Program-made: the position numbers and the translations under genes
DNA from: an uncultured Oscillospiraceae bacterium
Lineage (GTDB): Bacteria > Bacillota > Clostridia > Oscillospirales > Oscillospiraceae
Assembly: GCA_910579725.1 (NCBI GenBank)
Contig: CAJTUD010000087.1
Coordinates: 1 to 8,910, forward strand
Length of the DNA stretch: 8,910 nucleotides
Direction of reading: 5' to 3'
Shown: positions 1 to 6,342 of the stretch, piece after piece
How the letters are laid out: each line of letters opens with the position of its first letter
Position numbering within the stretch: the first letter of the stretch is position 1
The notes under the pieces: model-generated
Told to the model about the DNA's origin: nothing
Databases searched by the model: none
The model's input: the letters and a program-made list of their open reading frames with translations, nothing else

Positions 1-50
1 CCCTGTGCCATTTTGACCACCGAACTTTACCGATTCTCAAGTGTGTCGGC

Positions 51-56
51 TATAAT
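51..56 (+). promoter_or_regulatory. possible upstream -10 box
   Basis: A perfect TATAAT hexamer lies here. The best -35 candidate is TTTACC at 26-31 with a long 19-base spacer, so the promoter is doubtful. If active it would give an additional, longer leader for the chemoreceptor gene, containing the hairpin at 76-98. Confidence 0.25.
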
Positions 57-75
57 ATATTCGGGGAGGATGAAA

Positions 76-110
76 CGCAGCCGCGTACGGCGCCTGCGCA
101 ATTATTTTCC
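76..110 (+). terminator. imperfect hairpin with T-rich tail
   Basis: CGCAGCCGC (76-84) pairs with GCGCCTGCG (90-98) through 8 of 9 positions around the loop GTACG, and the T-rich stretch CAATTATTTT follows at 99-108. It could end a transcript that enters from the left or starts near base 62. The tail is interrupted, so this is a weak terminator candidate. Confidence 0.3.
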
Positions 111-129
111 AAGACACGGACAGAAACCA

Positions 130-159
130 TTGACAAGGGGTCTTTCTCAACCATATAAT
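130..159 (+). promoter_or_regulatory. SigA-type promoter of the chemoreceptor gene
   Basis: TTGACA (130-135) and TATAAT (154-159) both match the housekeeping consensus exactly, separated by 18 bases. Transcription would start near 166, leaving a leader of about 55 bases before the ATG at 221. No flagellar-type (SigD) promoter was seen, so the receptor is probably expressed under housekeeping control. Confidence 0.8.
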
Positions 160-220
160 AAAAAGGAAATCCCTGGGTTGCGGGGCGTAGTCCACATACA
201 AAAAATTGAGGTGCAGAGAA

Positions 221-2194
221 ATGAACAGTATCCGCAAAAAAATCACAGTATGCCTCATGGCAACAGTTCTGATCGCGTTGGTTTTGGTGGGGACCGTCAG
301 TATTACGCTTAACTATAGGAGCACCATTGCCACAGTAGATCAGATGCTGAGCGAAACCGCAGTGCTGGCGGCAGAGCGCATTGAGCAGGAATTGATTGCC
401 TACAAAAACGTGGCCACAGACACCGGCTGCATTCCCCAGCTGTCTGACAGTACGGTACCGGCCGCAGAAAAGCAGGCCATTATCGATGAGCGCGTGAAAA
501 TGCACAGTTTCCAGCGGGGCAATATCATCGGTTCCGACGGCTTCAGTATTTTTGACGGAAAGGATTATTCCGACCGGGAATATGTGCGGCAGGCCATGGC
601 GGGCAACGTCTATGTGTCCGAACCTCTCATCAGCAAGATCACCGGGGAGCTGTCCATCATGGTGGCGGCACCCCTTTATGCCGGAGGGAGCCGGGATTCT
701 GAGATCGTGGGCGTGGTGTACTTTGTGCCCCCGGAGACCTTCCTGAACGACATCGTCTCTTCAATCAAGGTCAGTCAGAACAGCCGGGCTTACATGATCA
801 ATAAATCCGGTGATACCATCGCTGATACCACGCTGGAAACCATTACTGTCCAGAATGTGGAGCGGGACGCTCAGAGCGACGCCTCTCTGAAGCAGCTGGC
901 CGCCATTCACGGGGACATGCGCCTGGGAAAAAACGGCTTTGGTAGTTTCCATGACGCCAAAGGGGACTGGTACGCGGCCTACGCCCCGGTAGGCGGCACC
1001 GACAACTGGAGCGTGGCCGTCACCGCAATGAAAAAGGACTATCTGGCAGATACATATTTCGGCATGGCTCTCAACGTGCTGGTCATCCTGATCTCCATTC
1101 TGGCCTCCATTGTAGTGGCGCTGAAGCTGTCCAACAACATCAGTATTCCCATGCGGGCCTGCGCGGCGCGTATGAAGCTGCTGGTGGAAGGTGATCTGAC
1201 TTCCCCGGTGCCTCAGACCCGCGGCCAGGACGAAACGGCGGAGCTGACCCGCTCCACCGCAAAGATGGTCACGGGACTGAACACCATTATCAACGACATC
1301 CGGTATCTGCTGACGGAGATCGCCAATCAGAATCTGGACATTCAGTCCGCCCATCGAGACGCCTACGTAGGAGGATTCCAGAGCATCCTGGTGTCCATGC
1401 GTACCCTGAAGATGGAGCTGAGCAACACCATGCGCCAGATCAACGCCTCCGCCGGACAGGTCTCCTCCGCCAGCGGACAGGTCTCCACCGGCGCTCAGAC
1501 GCTGAGCGAAGGGTCCATGGAACAGGCCAGTTCTGTGGAGGAGCTGGCAGCTACTATCACCGATATCTCCGCCAGCGCGAAAAAGACTTCCGAAGCCGCT
1601 GTGGAAGCAGGCCGGTTTGTGGAAAAAGCCGGAGCACAGCTGGGAATCAGCGTAGAGTATGTCAAGGAACTGAACACAGCCATGGAGAAGATTTCCAACT
1701 CCTCCACAGAAATTTCCAAAATTATTGCCGCTATTGAAAACATCGCCTTCCAAACCAATATTCTGGCGCTGAACGCCGCTGTGGAGGCTGCCCGGGCAGG
1801 CGCCGCCGGGAAGGGCTTTGCGGTGGTGGCCGACGAGGTGCGCAATCTGGCCTCCAAATCCGACGAGGCCGCCAAGGCTACCAAGGAACTCATTGGCGGT
1901 TCCATCACCGCTGTCACCGAGGGCAGCGAGGTGGTAAACAAGGTGACGGAATCCCTGGAGCGGACCAGCGTCATCGCAGGCAATGTGACCACACAGATGA
2001 ACGTGGTGGTGGACGCCGTGGAAAATCAGACCACCGCCATTGCACAGGTGACGGAGGGCATCGATCAGATTTCCGCCGTGGTGCAGACAAACAGCGCTAC
2101 TGCCCAGGAAAGCGCCGCAGCCAGCGAGGAGCTTTCCGCTGAGGCCGCCAGCCTGAAACAGTTGGTGGACCAGTTCACCCTGGCCAGGGATTGA
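221..2194 (+). CDS. methyl-accepting chemotaxis protein (Cache sensor, HAMP)
   Basis: A 657-residue transmembrane chemoreceptor that senses an extracellular ligand and controls the CheA/CheW kinase array. Seen: a hydrophobic segment at about 8-30; an extracellular region of about 33-275 resembling a double Cache domain, including the stretch DGFSIFDGKDYSDREYV; a second membrane segment at about 282-303; HAMP at about 304-357; a further HAMP-like helical repeat at about 358-411; and a long signalling coiled coil to the end. The hairpin tip starting at N507 (IAFQTNILALNAAVEAARAG) and the following KGFAVVADEVRNLA stretch are the diagnostic MCP motif. The ATG at 221 is preceded by GAGGTG; the in-frame TTG at 206 was rejected because it lies upstream of that site. 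The C-terminus (QFTLARD) has no CheR/CheB-tethering pentapeptide. No other chemotaxis gene is in the window, so it appears to be an orphan receptor. The ligand cannot be told from sequence. Confidence 0.96.
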   Translation: MNSIRKKITVCLMATVLIALVLVGTVSITLNYRSTIATVDQMLSETAVLAAERIEQELIAYKNVATDTGCIPQLSDSTVPAAEKQAIIDERVKMHSFQRGNIIGSDGFSIFDGKDYSDREYVRQAMAGNVYVSEPLISKITGELSIMVAAPLYAGGSRDSEIVGVVYFVPPETFLNDIVSSIKVSQNSRAYMINKSGDTIADTTLETITVQNVERDAQSDASLKQLAAIHGDMRLGKNGFGSFHDAKGDWYAAYAPVGGTDNWSVAVTAMKKDYLADTYFGMALNVLVILISILASIVVALKLSNNISIPMRACAARMKLLVEGDLTSPVPQTRGQDETAELTRSTAKMVTGLNTIINDIRYLLTEIANQNLDIQSAHRDAYVGGFQSILVSMRTLKMELSNTMRQINASAGQVSSASGQVSTGAQTLSEGSMEQASSVEELAATITDISASAKKTSEAAVEAGRFVEKAGAQLGISVEYVKELNTAMEKISNSSTEISKIIAAIENIAFQTNILALNAAVEAARAGAAGKGFAVVADEVRNLASKSDEAAKATKELIGGSITAVTEGSEVVNKVTESLERTSVIAGNVTTQMNVVVDAVENQTTAIAQVTEGIDQISAVVQTNSATAQESAAASEELSAEAASLKQLVDQFTLARD

Positions 2195-2231
2195 TTCCCA
2201 TACTGGCCGGAAGCTTATTCTATCGCATATA

Positions 2232-2264
2232 GGAAAAAGACCGCCGGTCAGGCGGTCTTTTTCC
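2232..2264 (+). terminator. rho-independent terminator after the chemoreceptor
   Basis: GGAAAAAGACCGCC (2232-2245) and GGCGGTCTTTTTCC (2251-2264) form a perfect 14-bp stem with the 5-base loop GGTCA. The A-run on the left arm and T-run on the right arm let it work in both directions. It sits 37 bases after the receptor stop codon. Confidence 0.92.
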
Positions 2265-2532
2265 ACGTCAGGAGAGCCTTTCAGATTCCTCCGAAAATTG
2301 ATTTCCGTGAACAGTTTATTCTCCCTTTTCAGATCGGTATTATTTGTGCTCAATTTCTCTAATCTTTGTCTATGTAGATACTAAAAAATCTCGAAATGCT
2401 TCCTGCTTATTTTAACTTACATAATACAATATTGGGGTATTCCTTTCAAGGTATGAAAAGGCTGCTTTGGTGAAATCGACGGAGTTTATACCCCGCAGCA
2501 CTTTTCTGAAAAGGGAGGGTTTATTTCGTCGG
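2265..2532. other. AT-rich gene-free stretch with inverted repeats
   Basis: No convincing gene lies between the receptor terminator and the ychF promoter. The stretch is much richer in A and T than the flanking genes, especially at 2330-2460. It carries nested inverted repeats at 2434-2499 and a 12-bp inverted repeat (2321-2332 with 2506-2517). A minus-strand open frame of about 69 codons crosses it (2621-2412) but has no clear ribosome site or recognisable domain. Confidence 0.5.
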
Positions 2533-2561
2533 TTGCGAAAGCGGCCAATCTGTGCTATACT
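2533..2561 (+). promoter_or_regulatory. promoter of the ychF operon
   Basis: TTGCGA (2533-2538), a 17-base spacer and TATACT (2556-2561), with TGC directly before the -10 box, which makes an extended -10 promoter. Transcription would begin near 2568, giving a leader of about 85 bases to the ychF ATG. It is the only strong promoter seen before the five-gene block, so it probably drives all five. Confidence 0.75.
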
Positions 2562-2652
2562 ATGTACATTTCTGTAGGGACAAATCCGGAAGCTTTTGGA
2601 ATTAAGGCTTTGCCGCCACAAACCCTTGAAAAATCAGGAGGCATGGAGAACC

Positions 2653-3744
2653 ATGAAATTAGGCATCGTAGGCCTGCCCAACGTGGGCAAATCAACGCTG
2701 TTCAACGCGATTACCAACGCCGGCGCGGAAAGTGCCAATTATCCCTTCTGCACCATTGATCCTAACGTGGGTATGGTAGCTGTGCCGGACGAACGGCTGG
2801 ACAAGCTCAGCGAGATGTACCATCCCAAAAAGACCACCCCCGCCGTCATCGAGTTTGTGGACATCGCGGGATTGGTGAAGGGCGCCAGCAAGGGCGAGGG
2901 CCTGGGCAACAAATTCCTCTCCAACATCCGCATGACCGATGCCATCGTCCATGTGGTGCGGTGCTTCGACGATGAGAACGTCATCCACGTGGAGGGCGGC
3001 GCGGATCCCATCCGGGATATTGACATCATCGACCTGGAGCTGGTGATGGCCGATGTGGAAATGGTGGAGCGGCGGATCGACAAGGCCCAGAAGGCTGCCA
3101 AGGGTGACAAGAAGTTCCTCAAAGAGGCGGAAATTTTCCAGGGTTTGCTCTCCTGGCTCAACGACGGCAAGGCCGCCCGGGGCTATGATTGCGACGACGA
3201 CACAAAGGCCGTCATTGCCACCAGCGATCTGTTGACTCTCAAGCCGGTGATCTACGCCGCCAACCTGGACGAGGACGGCTTTGCCAAACCGGAGGAAACC
3301 GGCTACTACCAGCAGGTGGCCCGGCGGGCTCAGGCCGAGGGCGCCCAGGTGATCCCCGTGTGCGCCAAGCTGGAGGCGGAGATCGCCGAGCTGGAGGGCG
3401 AAGAAAAGGCCATGTTCCTGGAGGATCTGGGCGTGGCCGAGAGCGGTCTGGACCGGTTGGTGAAGGCCAGCTATACCTTGTTGGGGCTGATCTCTTACCT
3501 GACCAGCGGGGAGGACGAATGCCGGGCCTGGACCATTGTCCGAGGCACCAAAGCCCCCCAGGCGGCAGGGAAGATTCACTCCGACTTCGAGCGGGGATTT
3601 ATCCGGGCGGAGGTCATCGCCTACGAGGATCTTATGTCCGTGGGCTCCATGACAGCGGCCAGGGAGAAGGGGCTGATCCGCTCCGAAGGCAAGGAGTATG
3701 TGGTAAAGGATGGGGATATCATCCTGTTCCGGTTCAACGTGTGA
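2653..3744 (+). CDS. ychF: redox-regulated ATPase YchF (Obg/OLA1 family)
   Basis: A cytosolic P-loop NTPase of the Obg superfamily that associates with ribosomes; family members prefer ATP to GTP. Seen in 363 residues, the usual family length: G1 loop GLPNVGKST at 7-15, the G3-like DIAGLVKGA at 70-78 followed by the family signature GEGLGNKFL at 81-89, and NLDE at 204-207 in place of the NKxD guanine-specificity motif, as expected for an ATP-preferring YchF. A C-terminal TGS domain covers about 280-362 (RAWTIVRGTKAPQAAG, HSDFERGFIRAE) and ends FRFNV, as in YchF proteins generally. The ATG at 2653 directly begins the MKLGIVG strand; AGGAGG lies at 2636-2641, 11 bases upstream, with a second GGAG at 2645-2648. 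First gene of the operon. Confidence 0.97.
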   Translation: MKLGIVGLPNVGKSTLFNAITNAGAESANYPFCTIDPNVGMVAVPDERLDKLSEMYHPKKTTPAVIEFVDIAGLVKGASKGEGLGNKFLSNIRMTDAIVHVVRCFDDENVIHVEGGADPIRDIDIIDLELVMADVEMVERRIDKAQKAAKGDKKFLKEAEIFQGLLSWLNDGKAARGYDCDDDTKAVIATSDLLTLKPVIYAANLDEDGFAKPEETGYYQQVARRAQAEGAQVIPVCAKLEAEIAELEGEEKAMFLEDLGVAESGLDRLVKASYTLLGLISYLTSGEDECRAWTIVRGTKAPQAAGKIHSDFERGFIRAEVIAYEDLMSVGSMTAAREKGLIRSEGKEYVVKDGDIILFRFNV

Positions 3745-3761
3745 CCGGCGGACAGGCAGTC

Positions 3762-4448
3762 GTGAAGAAGCGTTTTGATATTCTGGATGCCTGGCGCACT
3801 CTGGCCATTGTGTTGATGATGGTTTACCATTTCCTATACGATTTGTATATTTTCGGCATTTTATCCGCAGATCAGCTGTTTTCTGCGCCGATGAATGTAT
3901 TGGAGCGGTTTATCTGCGGCTCCTTTATCCTGCTGGCGGGAGCTTCCGCACGTTTTTCCCGGAACAACCTGCGCCATGGGCTCATCGTTCTGGCGGCGGG
4001 GCTCGCGGTGGAAATCGGGGCGGCGCTGGCAGGGCAGACCATCCGCTTCGGGGTTCTGATGCTGCTGGGATGGTCCATGGTGTTGTGGCATCTCCTGGGA
4101 GAATGGCTGCAAAGGCTCCCAGGATGGAGTGTGACAGCAGGGAGCGGCATCCTGTTTTTCCTGACCCGCTGGTGGACGGGGACTGTCACCGCGCCGGTGG
4201 AGTGGCTGTATCCTCTGGGTTTTACTGCCCCGGGATTCTACAGCGCGGACTATTTCCCGCTGTTTCCCTGGCTTTTTCTGTTTTTTGTGGGGACCGCGCT
4301 GGGCGGGTGGTGCCTGGAGCAGCGGGAGAGTAAAATTCTGACCGCCTCCCTGCCGGGGGCGCTGACCTGGCCGGGGCGGCACAGCCTTTTGATTTACGTT
4401 CTGCATCAGCCGGTGCTGTACGGCGTCAGCTATCTGATTTGGGGGTGA
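3762..4448 (+). CDS. DUF1624/HGSNAT-like membrane acyltransferase-family protein
   Basis: A 228-residue polytopic membrane protein of the bacterial DUF1624 family, related to the catalytic domain of heparan-alpha-glucosaminide N-acetyltransferase. Seen: the N-terminal pattern KKRFDILDAWRTLAIVLMM followed by YHFLYDL (His23), a second membrane segment near 50-65, others near 73-90, 96-114 and 125-137, the segment LFPWLFLFFVGTALGG at 167-182, and the family-type ending LIYVLHQPVLYG at 210-221. About seven membrane helices are predicted by eye. The GTG at 3762 was chosen because families of this type begin at MKKR, and GGACAGG lies shortly upstream; a GTG at 3741 overlapping the ychF stop is possible but lacks a ribosome site. 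It follows ychF by 17 bases. Substrate unknown; acyl transfer is inferred from the family only. Confidence 0.85.
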   Translation: MKKRFDILDAWRTLAIVLMMVYHFLYDLYIFGILSADQLFSAPMNVLERFICGSFILLAGASARFSRNNLRHGLIVLAAGLAVEIGAALAGQTIRFGVLMLLGWSMVLWHLLGEWLQRLPGWSVTAGSGILFFLTRWWTGTVTAPVEWLYPLGFTAPGFYSADYFPLFPWLFLFFVGTALGGWCLEQRESKILTASLPGALTWPGRHSLLIYVLHQPVLYGVSYLIWG

Positions 4449-4453
4449 AGCAT

Positions 4454-4939
4454 TTGCGCGACAGGCACAACAGTTCTTTAATTTATCTGGAAAACGGTCA
4501 GGGCGAATATTTGATGCTCCACCGGGTGAAAAAGAAAAATGATATCAACCATGACAAATGGATCGGCGTGGGCGGCGGCTTTGAGCATGGTGAAAGTCCG
4601 GAGGAGTGCGCTCTTCGGGAAACTTGGGAAGAAACCGGATTGACCCTGACGGACTACTGCTTCCGGGGTATCGTTACTTTTGACTGCGAAGGACAGGAGA
4701 CTTTATACATGCACCTGTTCACTGCCGCCGCGTGGACAGGAGAGCTGACAGATTGCAATGAAGGCGATCTGGAGTGGGTACCCAAGGAAAAGGTGTATGA
4801 TCTGCCCATCTGGGAGGGAGATAAGATATTTTTCCGCCTGTTGGAGGAGAACCGGCCCTTTTTTTCACTGAAATTGAGCTATGACGCGGCGAATGTGCTG
4901 TGCCGGGCAGTCCTGGATGGGAAGGAGCTGGCGATTTGA
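4454..4939 (+). CDS. NUDIX hydrolase, 8-oxo-dGTP diphosphatase-like
   Basis: A 161-residue cytosolic NUDIX pyrophosphatase, probably of the MutT/8-oxo-dGTP diphosphatase group. The NUDIX box fits at residues 41-63 (GGFEHGESPEECALRETWEE, then TGL) with all catalytic Glu residues present; the only deviation is Thr57 where a hydrophobic residue is usual. The stretch YLMLHRVKKKNDINHDKWIG before the box, and DLEWVPKEKV with LPIWEGDKIF after it, fit the Firmicutes 8-oxo-dGTP diphosphatase subgroup. The start is uncertain: the TTG at 4454 is preceded by GGGGGTGA (4441-4448) at good spacing, whereas the GTG at 4445 would overlap the previous stop as GTGA but lacks a ribosome site. Either way it is tightly linked to the DUF1624 gene. 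The precise substrate (8-oxo-dGTP or another nucleotide) cannot be decided. Confidence 0.92.
   Translation: MRDRHNSSLIYLENGQGEYLMLHRVKKKNDINHDKWIGVGGGFEHGESPEECALRETWEETGLTLTDYCFRGIVTFDCEGQETLYMHLFTAAAWTGELTDCNEGDLEWVPKEKVYDLPIWEGDKIFFRLLEENRPFFSLKLSYDAANVLCRAVLDGKELAI
4922..4927 (+). promoter_or_regulatory. ribosome binding site fixing the DUF523 TTG start
   Basis: AAGGAG inside the end of the NUDIX gene, 8 bases before the TTG at 4936. It decides in favour of the TTG start, which overlaps the NUDIX stop codon as TTGA, over longer upstream readings of the frame. Confidence 0.75.
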
Positions 4940-5388
4940 AAGAGAAGCTGCTGGTGTCTGCCTGCCTGCTGGGAGAAAACTGCAAGTACAGCGGCGGCAA
5001 CAATTACTGCTCTGATGTGGAAAAGCTGCGGAAACGGTTCGAGATCATCTCCGTCTGCCCGGAGCAGCTGGGGGGACTGCCTACACCCAGGGTTCCGGCA
5101 GAGCGGGTGGGGGATATGGTCCTGACCCGGGAGGGGCAGGATGTGACAGAGGCTTTCCAGCGGGGGGCGGAGAAGACGCTGGCCATTGCCCGGGCGGAGG
5201 GCATTGCCGGAGCTGTCTTTCAAGTGCGCAGCCCTTCCTGCGGCCATGGGATGATCTATGATGGCACATTTTCCGGCAGACTGATTCCCGGAAAGGGCGT
5301 GACGGCAGAGCTGCTGGAGAAAAACGGAGTCAAAATCTGCGGCAGCACCCAGATCAGAGCGCTTTTGAGCAAGGAGGGAGACGCGTAA
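4936..5388 (+). CDS. DUF523 family protein (TudS-like)
   Basis: A 150-residue DUF523 protein. Characterised members (TudS) are thiouracil desulfidases that hold a [4Fe-4S] cluster through three cysteines and turn 2-thiouracil into uracil. Seen: SACLLGENCKYSGGNN at 8-23 (Cys10, Cys16), VCPEQLGGLPTPRVPAE at 40-56 (Cys41) and RSPSCGHGMIYDGTFSG at 98-114 (Cys102), so the four family-typical cysteines are present; Cys25 and Cys135 are extra. Length equals that of a single-domain DUF523. It starts with TTG at 4936, overlapping the NUDIX stop by 4 bases, with AAGGAG 8 bases upstream, so translation is probably coupled. Family membership is firm; desulfidase activity here is inferred. The NUDIX neighbour fits a role in base or nucleotide clean-up. 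Confidence 0.9.
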   Translation: MKEKLLVSACLLGENCKYSGGNNYCSDVEKLRKRFEIISVCPEQLGGLPTPRVPAERVGDMVLTREGQDVTEAFQRGAEKTLAIARAEGIAGAVFQVRSPSCGHGMIYDGTFSGRLIPGKGVTAELLEKNGVKICGSTQIRALLSKEGDA

Positions 5389-5389
5389 C

Positions 5390-5746
5390 ATGCCCGATAT
5401 TTTTTTCATAATGTTCTTCCTGGTATTTTTTCTGGTTCTAGGTACAATTCTTCTCAACCTTGTCAGAGGCGTCAGTCAATGGAACAGAAACAATCATTCT
5501 CCCCGGCTGACGGTGGAAGCCACCGTAGTGACCAAGCGAAGCGATGTCAGCCATCACCATCATCAGAATGCCGGCGGGACCGGTCATACAGCCAGTACCA
5601 CCACTTACTACGTCACCTTCCAGGTGGCCAGCGGGGACCGGATGGAGCTATGCGTCGGCGGCAGCGAATATGGAATGCTGGTGGAGGGAGACTTTGGAGA
5701 CTTGACCTTCCAGGGCACCCGGTATCTGGGGTTTGAACGAAAATAA
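5390..5746 (+). CDS. DUF2500 domain-containing membrane-anchored protein
   Basis: A 118-residue protein of the DUF2500 family, whose function is not known. Seen: one N-terminal hydrophobic helix at about 4-25 (FFIMFFLVFFLVLGTILL), then a small soluble beta-rich domain with LTVEATVVTKRSDV (40-53), a His-rich loop HHHH at 55-58, TTTYYVTFQVASGDRMEL (70-87) and YGMLVEGDFGDLTFQGTRYLGFE (94-116), all typical of the family. It is probably anchored in the cytoplasmic membrane with the domain on one face; which face is not clear. The ATG at 5390 follows the DUF523 stop by one base, with AAGGAGGGAG at 5371-5380. It is the last gene of the operon and is followed at once by a terminator. The His cluster could bind metal, but DUF2500 loops often carry His and this is not proof. 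Confidence 0.9.
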   Translation: MPDIFFIMFFLVFFLVLGTILLNLVRGVSQWNRNNHSPRLTVEATVVTKRSDVSHHHHQNAGGTGHTASTTTYYVTFQVASGDRMELCVGGSEYGMLVEGDFGDLTFQGTRYLGFERK

Positions 5747-5750
5747 AGGC

Positions 5751-5781
5751 GCGGCAGGAGACTGGATCTCCTGCCGCTTTT
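5751..5781 (+). terminator. rho-independent terminator of the ychF operon
   Basis: GCGGCAGGAGA (5751-5761) and TCTCCTGCCGC (5767-5777) form a perfect 11-bp stem with loop CTGGA, followed by TTTTC. It starts 4 bases after the DUF2500 stop codon and closes the five-gene block. Confidence 0.92.
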
Positions 5782-5795
5782 CATTTGCGTTAACA

Positions 5796-5807
5796 TTCCG
5801 CGCGGAA
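5796..5807. promoter_or_regulatory. palindrome upstream of the HTH gene, possible operator
   Basis: TTCCGCGCGGAA is a perfect 12-bp palindrome, flanked by CAT on the left and ATG on the right, and by outer TTTGC/GCAAA arms. It lies about 40 bases upstream of the -10 box of the Cro/C1-type regulator, a common place for an autoregulatory operator. No direct evidence of binding. Confidence 0.35.
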
Positions 5808-5847
5808 ATGCAAAGCATAGTTGGTAGATTTTTGTGGGGGAAGGTTT

Positions 5848-5853
5848 TATAAT
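5848..5853 (+). promoter_or_regulatory. -10 box of the HTH regulator gene
   Basis: A perfect TATAAT 33 bases before the ATG. No good -35 hexamer is found at 16-18 bases upstream (TAGATT at 5825-5830 is the aligned sequence), so the promoter may need an activator, or be weak. Confidence 0.55.
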
Positions 5854-5886
5854 TTTCACAGTCCACAGAACGAAAGGAGAAAAAAT

Positions 5887-6342
5887 ATGAATTTAGGAAA
5901 CCATCTGTTTCATGCGCGGAAAAAGTGCGGCCTTTCTCAAGAAACGGTGGCGGAGAAGCTGGGCGTCAGCCGTCAGATCATTTCCAAATGGGAGTCGAAC
6001 GAAACGCTCCCGGACATCTGCCAATCCAAGCGGCTGGCAGTACTGTATCATCTGTCTCTGGACGAACTGATTGACTTCGATATGGACGTGAAGGAAGTGG
6101 AGGAAGCTATCGAGCGGACCAGTGAAGCCGTGGAGGAAAAAATCGACTGGACAAAAGCCTGGGGCAAGCGGTTCCCTATTCTGCTCCAATATCAGAAGGA
6201 AGTGGACACCGGGCGTTACATGGACGGACTGGGCGTGATGCTGGATGAGCTGAAGGCGGAACAGAGCTACAGTGAGCTGGACGCCTTCCTGGTGCTCAAA
6301 GACATTCTGGCCGCTGTCTGGAAAAGCAAGAACGGCAAGTAG
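5887..6342 (+). CDS. Cro/C1-type (XRE) helix-turn-helix regulator
   Basis: A 151-residue DNA-binding regulator. Seen: an HTH_3 domain at about 4-62, with LSQETVAEKLGVSRQIISKWE at 16-36 forming the two recognition-domain helices, and ending LSLDELI as is usual for the family. The remaining part (about 65-151) is a Glu-rich predicted helix (EVEEAIERTSEAVEEKIDW) and a helical tail that I do not recognise; it may dimerise or sense a partner. The ATG at 5887 was preferred to longer in-frame starts because AAGGAG lies at 5874-5879 with 7-base spacing and the HTH begins directly after it. Its own promoter -10 box lies at 5848. Target unknown; autoregulation is an inference from the nearby palindrome. 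Its stop codon directly abuts that of the convergent YlbJ-like gene. Confidence 0.92.
   Translation: MNLGNHLFHARKKCGLSQETVAEKLGVSRQIISKWESNETLPDICQSKRLAVLYHLSLDELIDFDMDVKEVEEAIERTSEAVEEKIDWTKAWGKRFPILLQYQKEVDTGRYMDGLGVMLDELKAEQSYSELDAFLVLKDILAAVWKSKNGK

Noticed and set aside
761..2353. 530-codon open frame on the minus strand opposite the chemoreceptor
   Set aside because: It lies entirely antisense to a clear MCP gene, has Gly/His-rich composition typical of a shadow frame in GC-rich coding DNA, runs through the terminator, and shows no domain.
2412..2621. 69-codon minus-strand frame in the gap before ychF
   Set aside because: No ribosome site, overlaps the ychF promoter, and no family recognised; kept only as part of the unexplained gap.
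2692..3579. Long minus-strand frame opposite ychF
   Set aside because: Antisense shadow of a strongly conserved gene, without recognisable motifs.
3189..3761. Extension of the DUF1624 frame back into ychF
   Set aside because: The upstream part translates to a low-complexity Gly/Arg-rich shadow of ychF; the family homology begins at the GTG at 3762.
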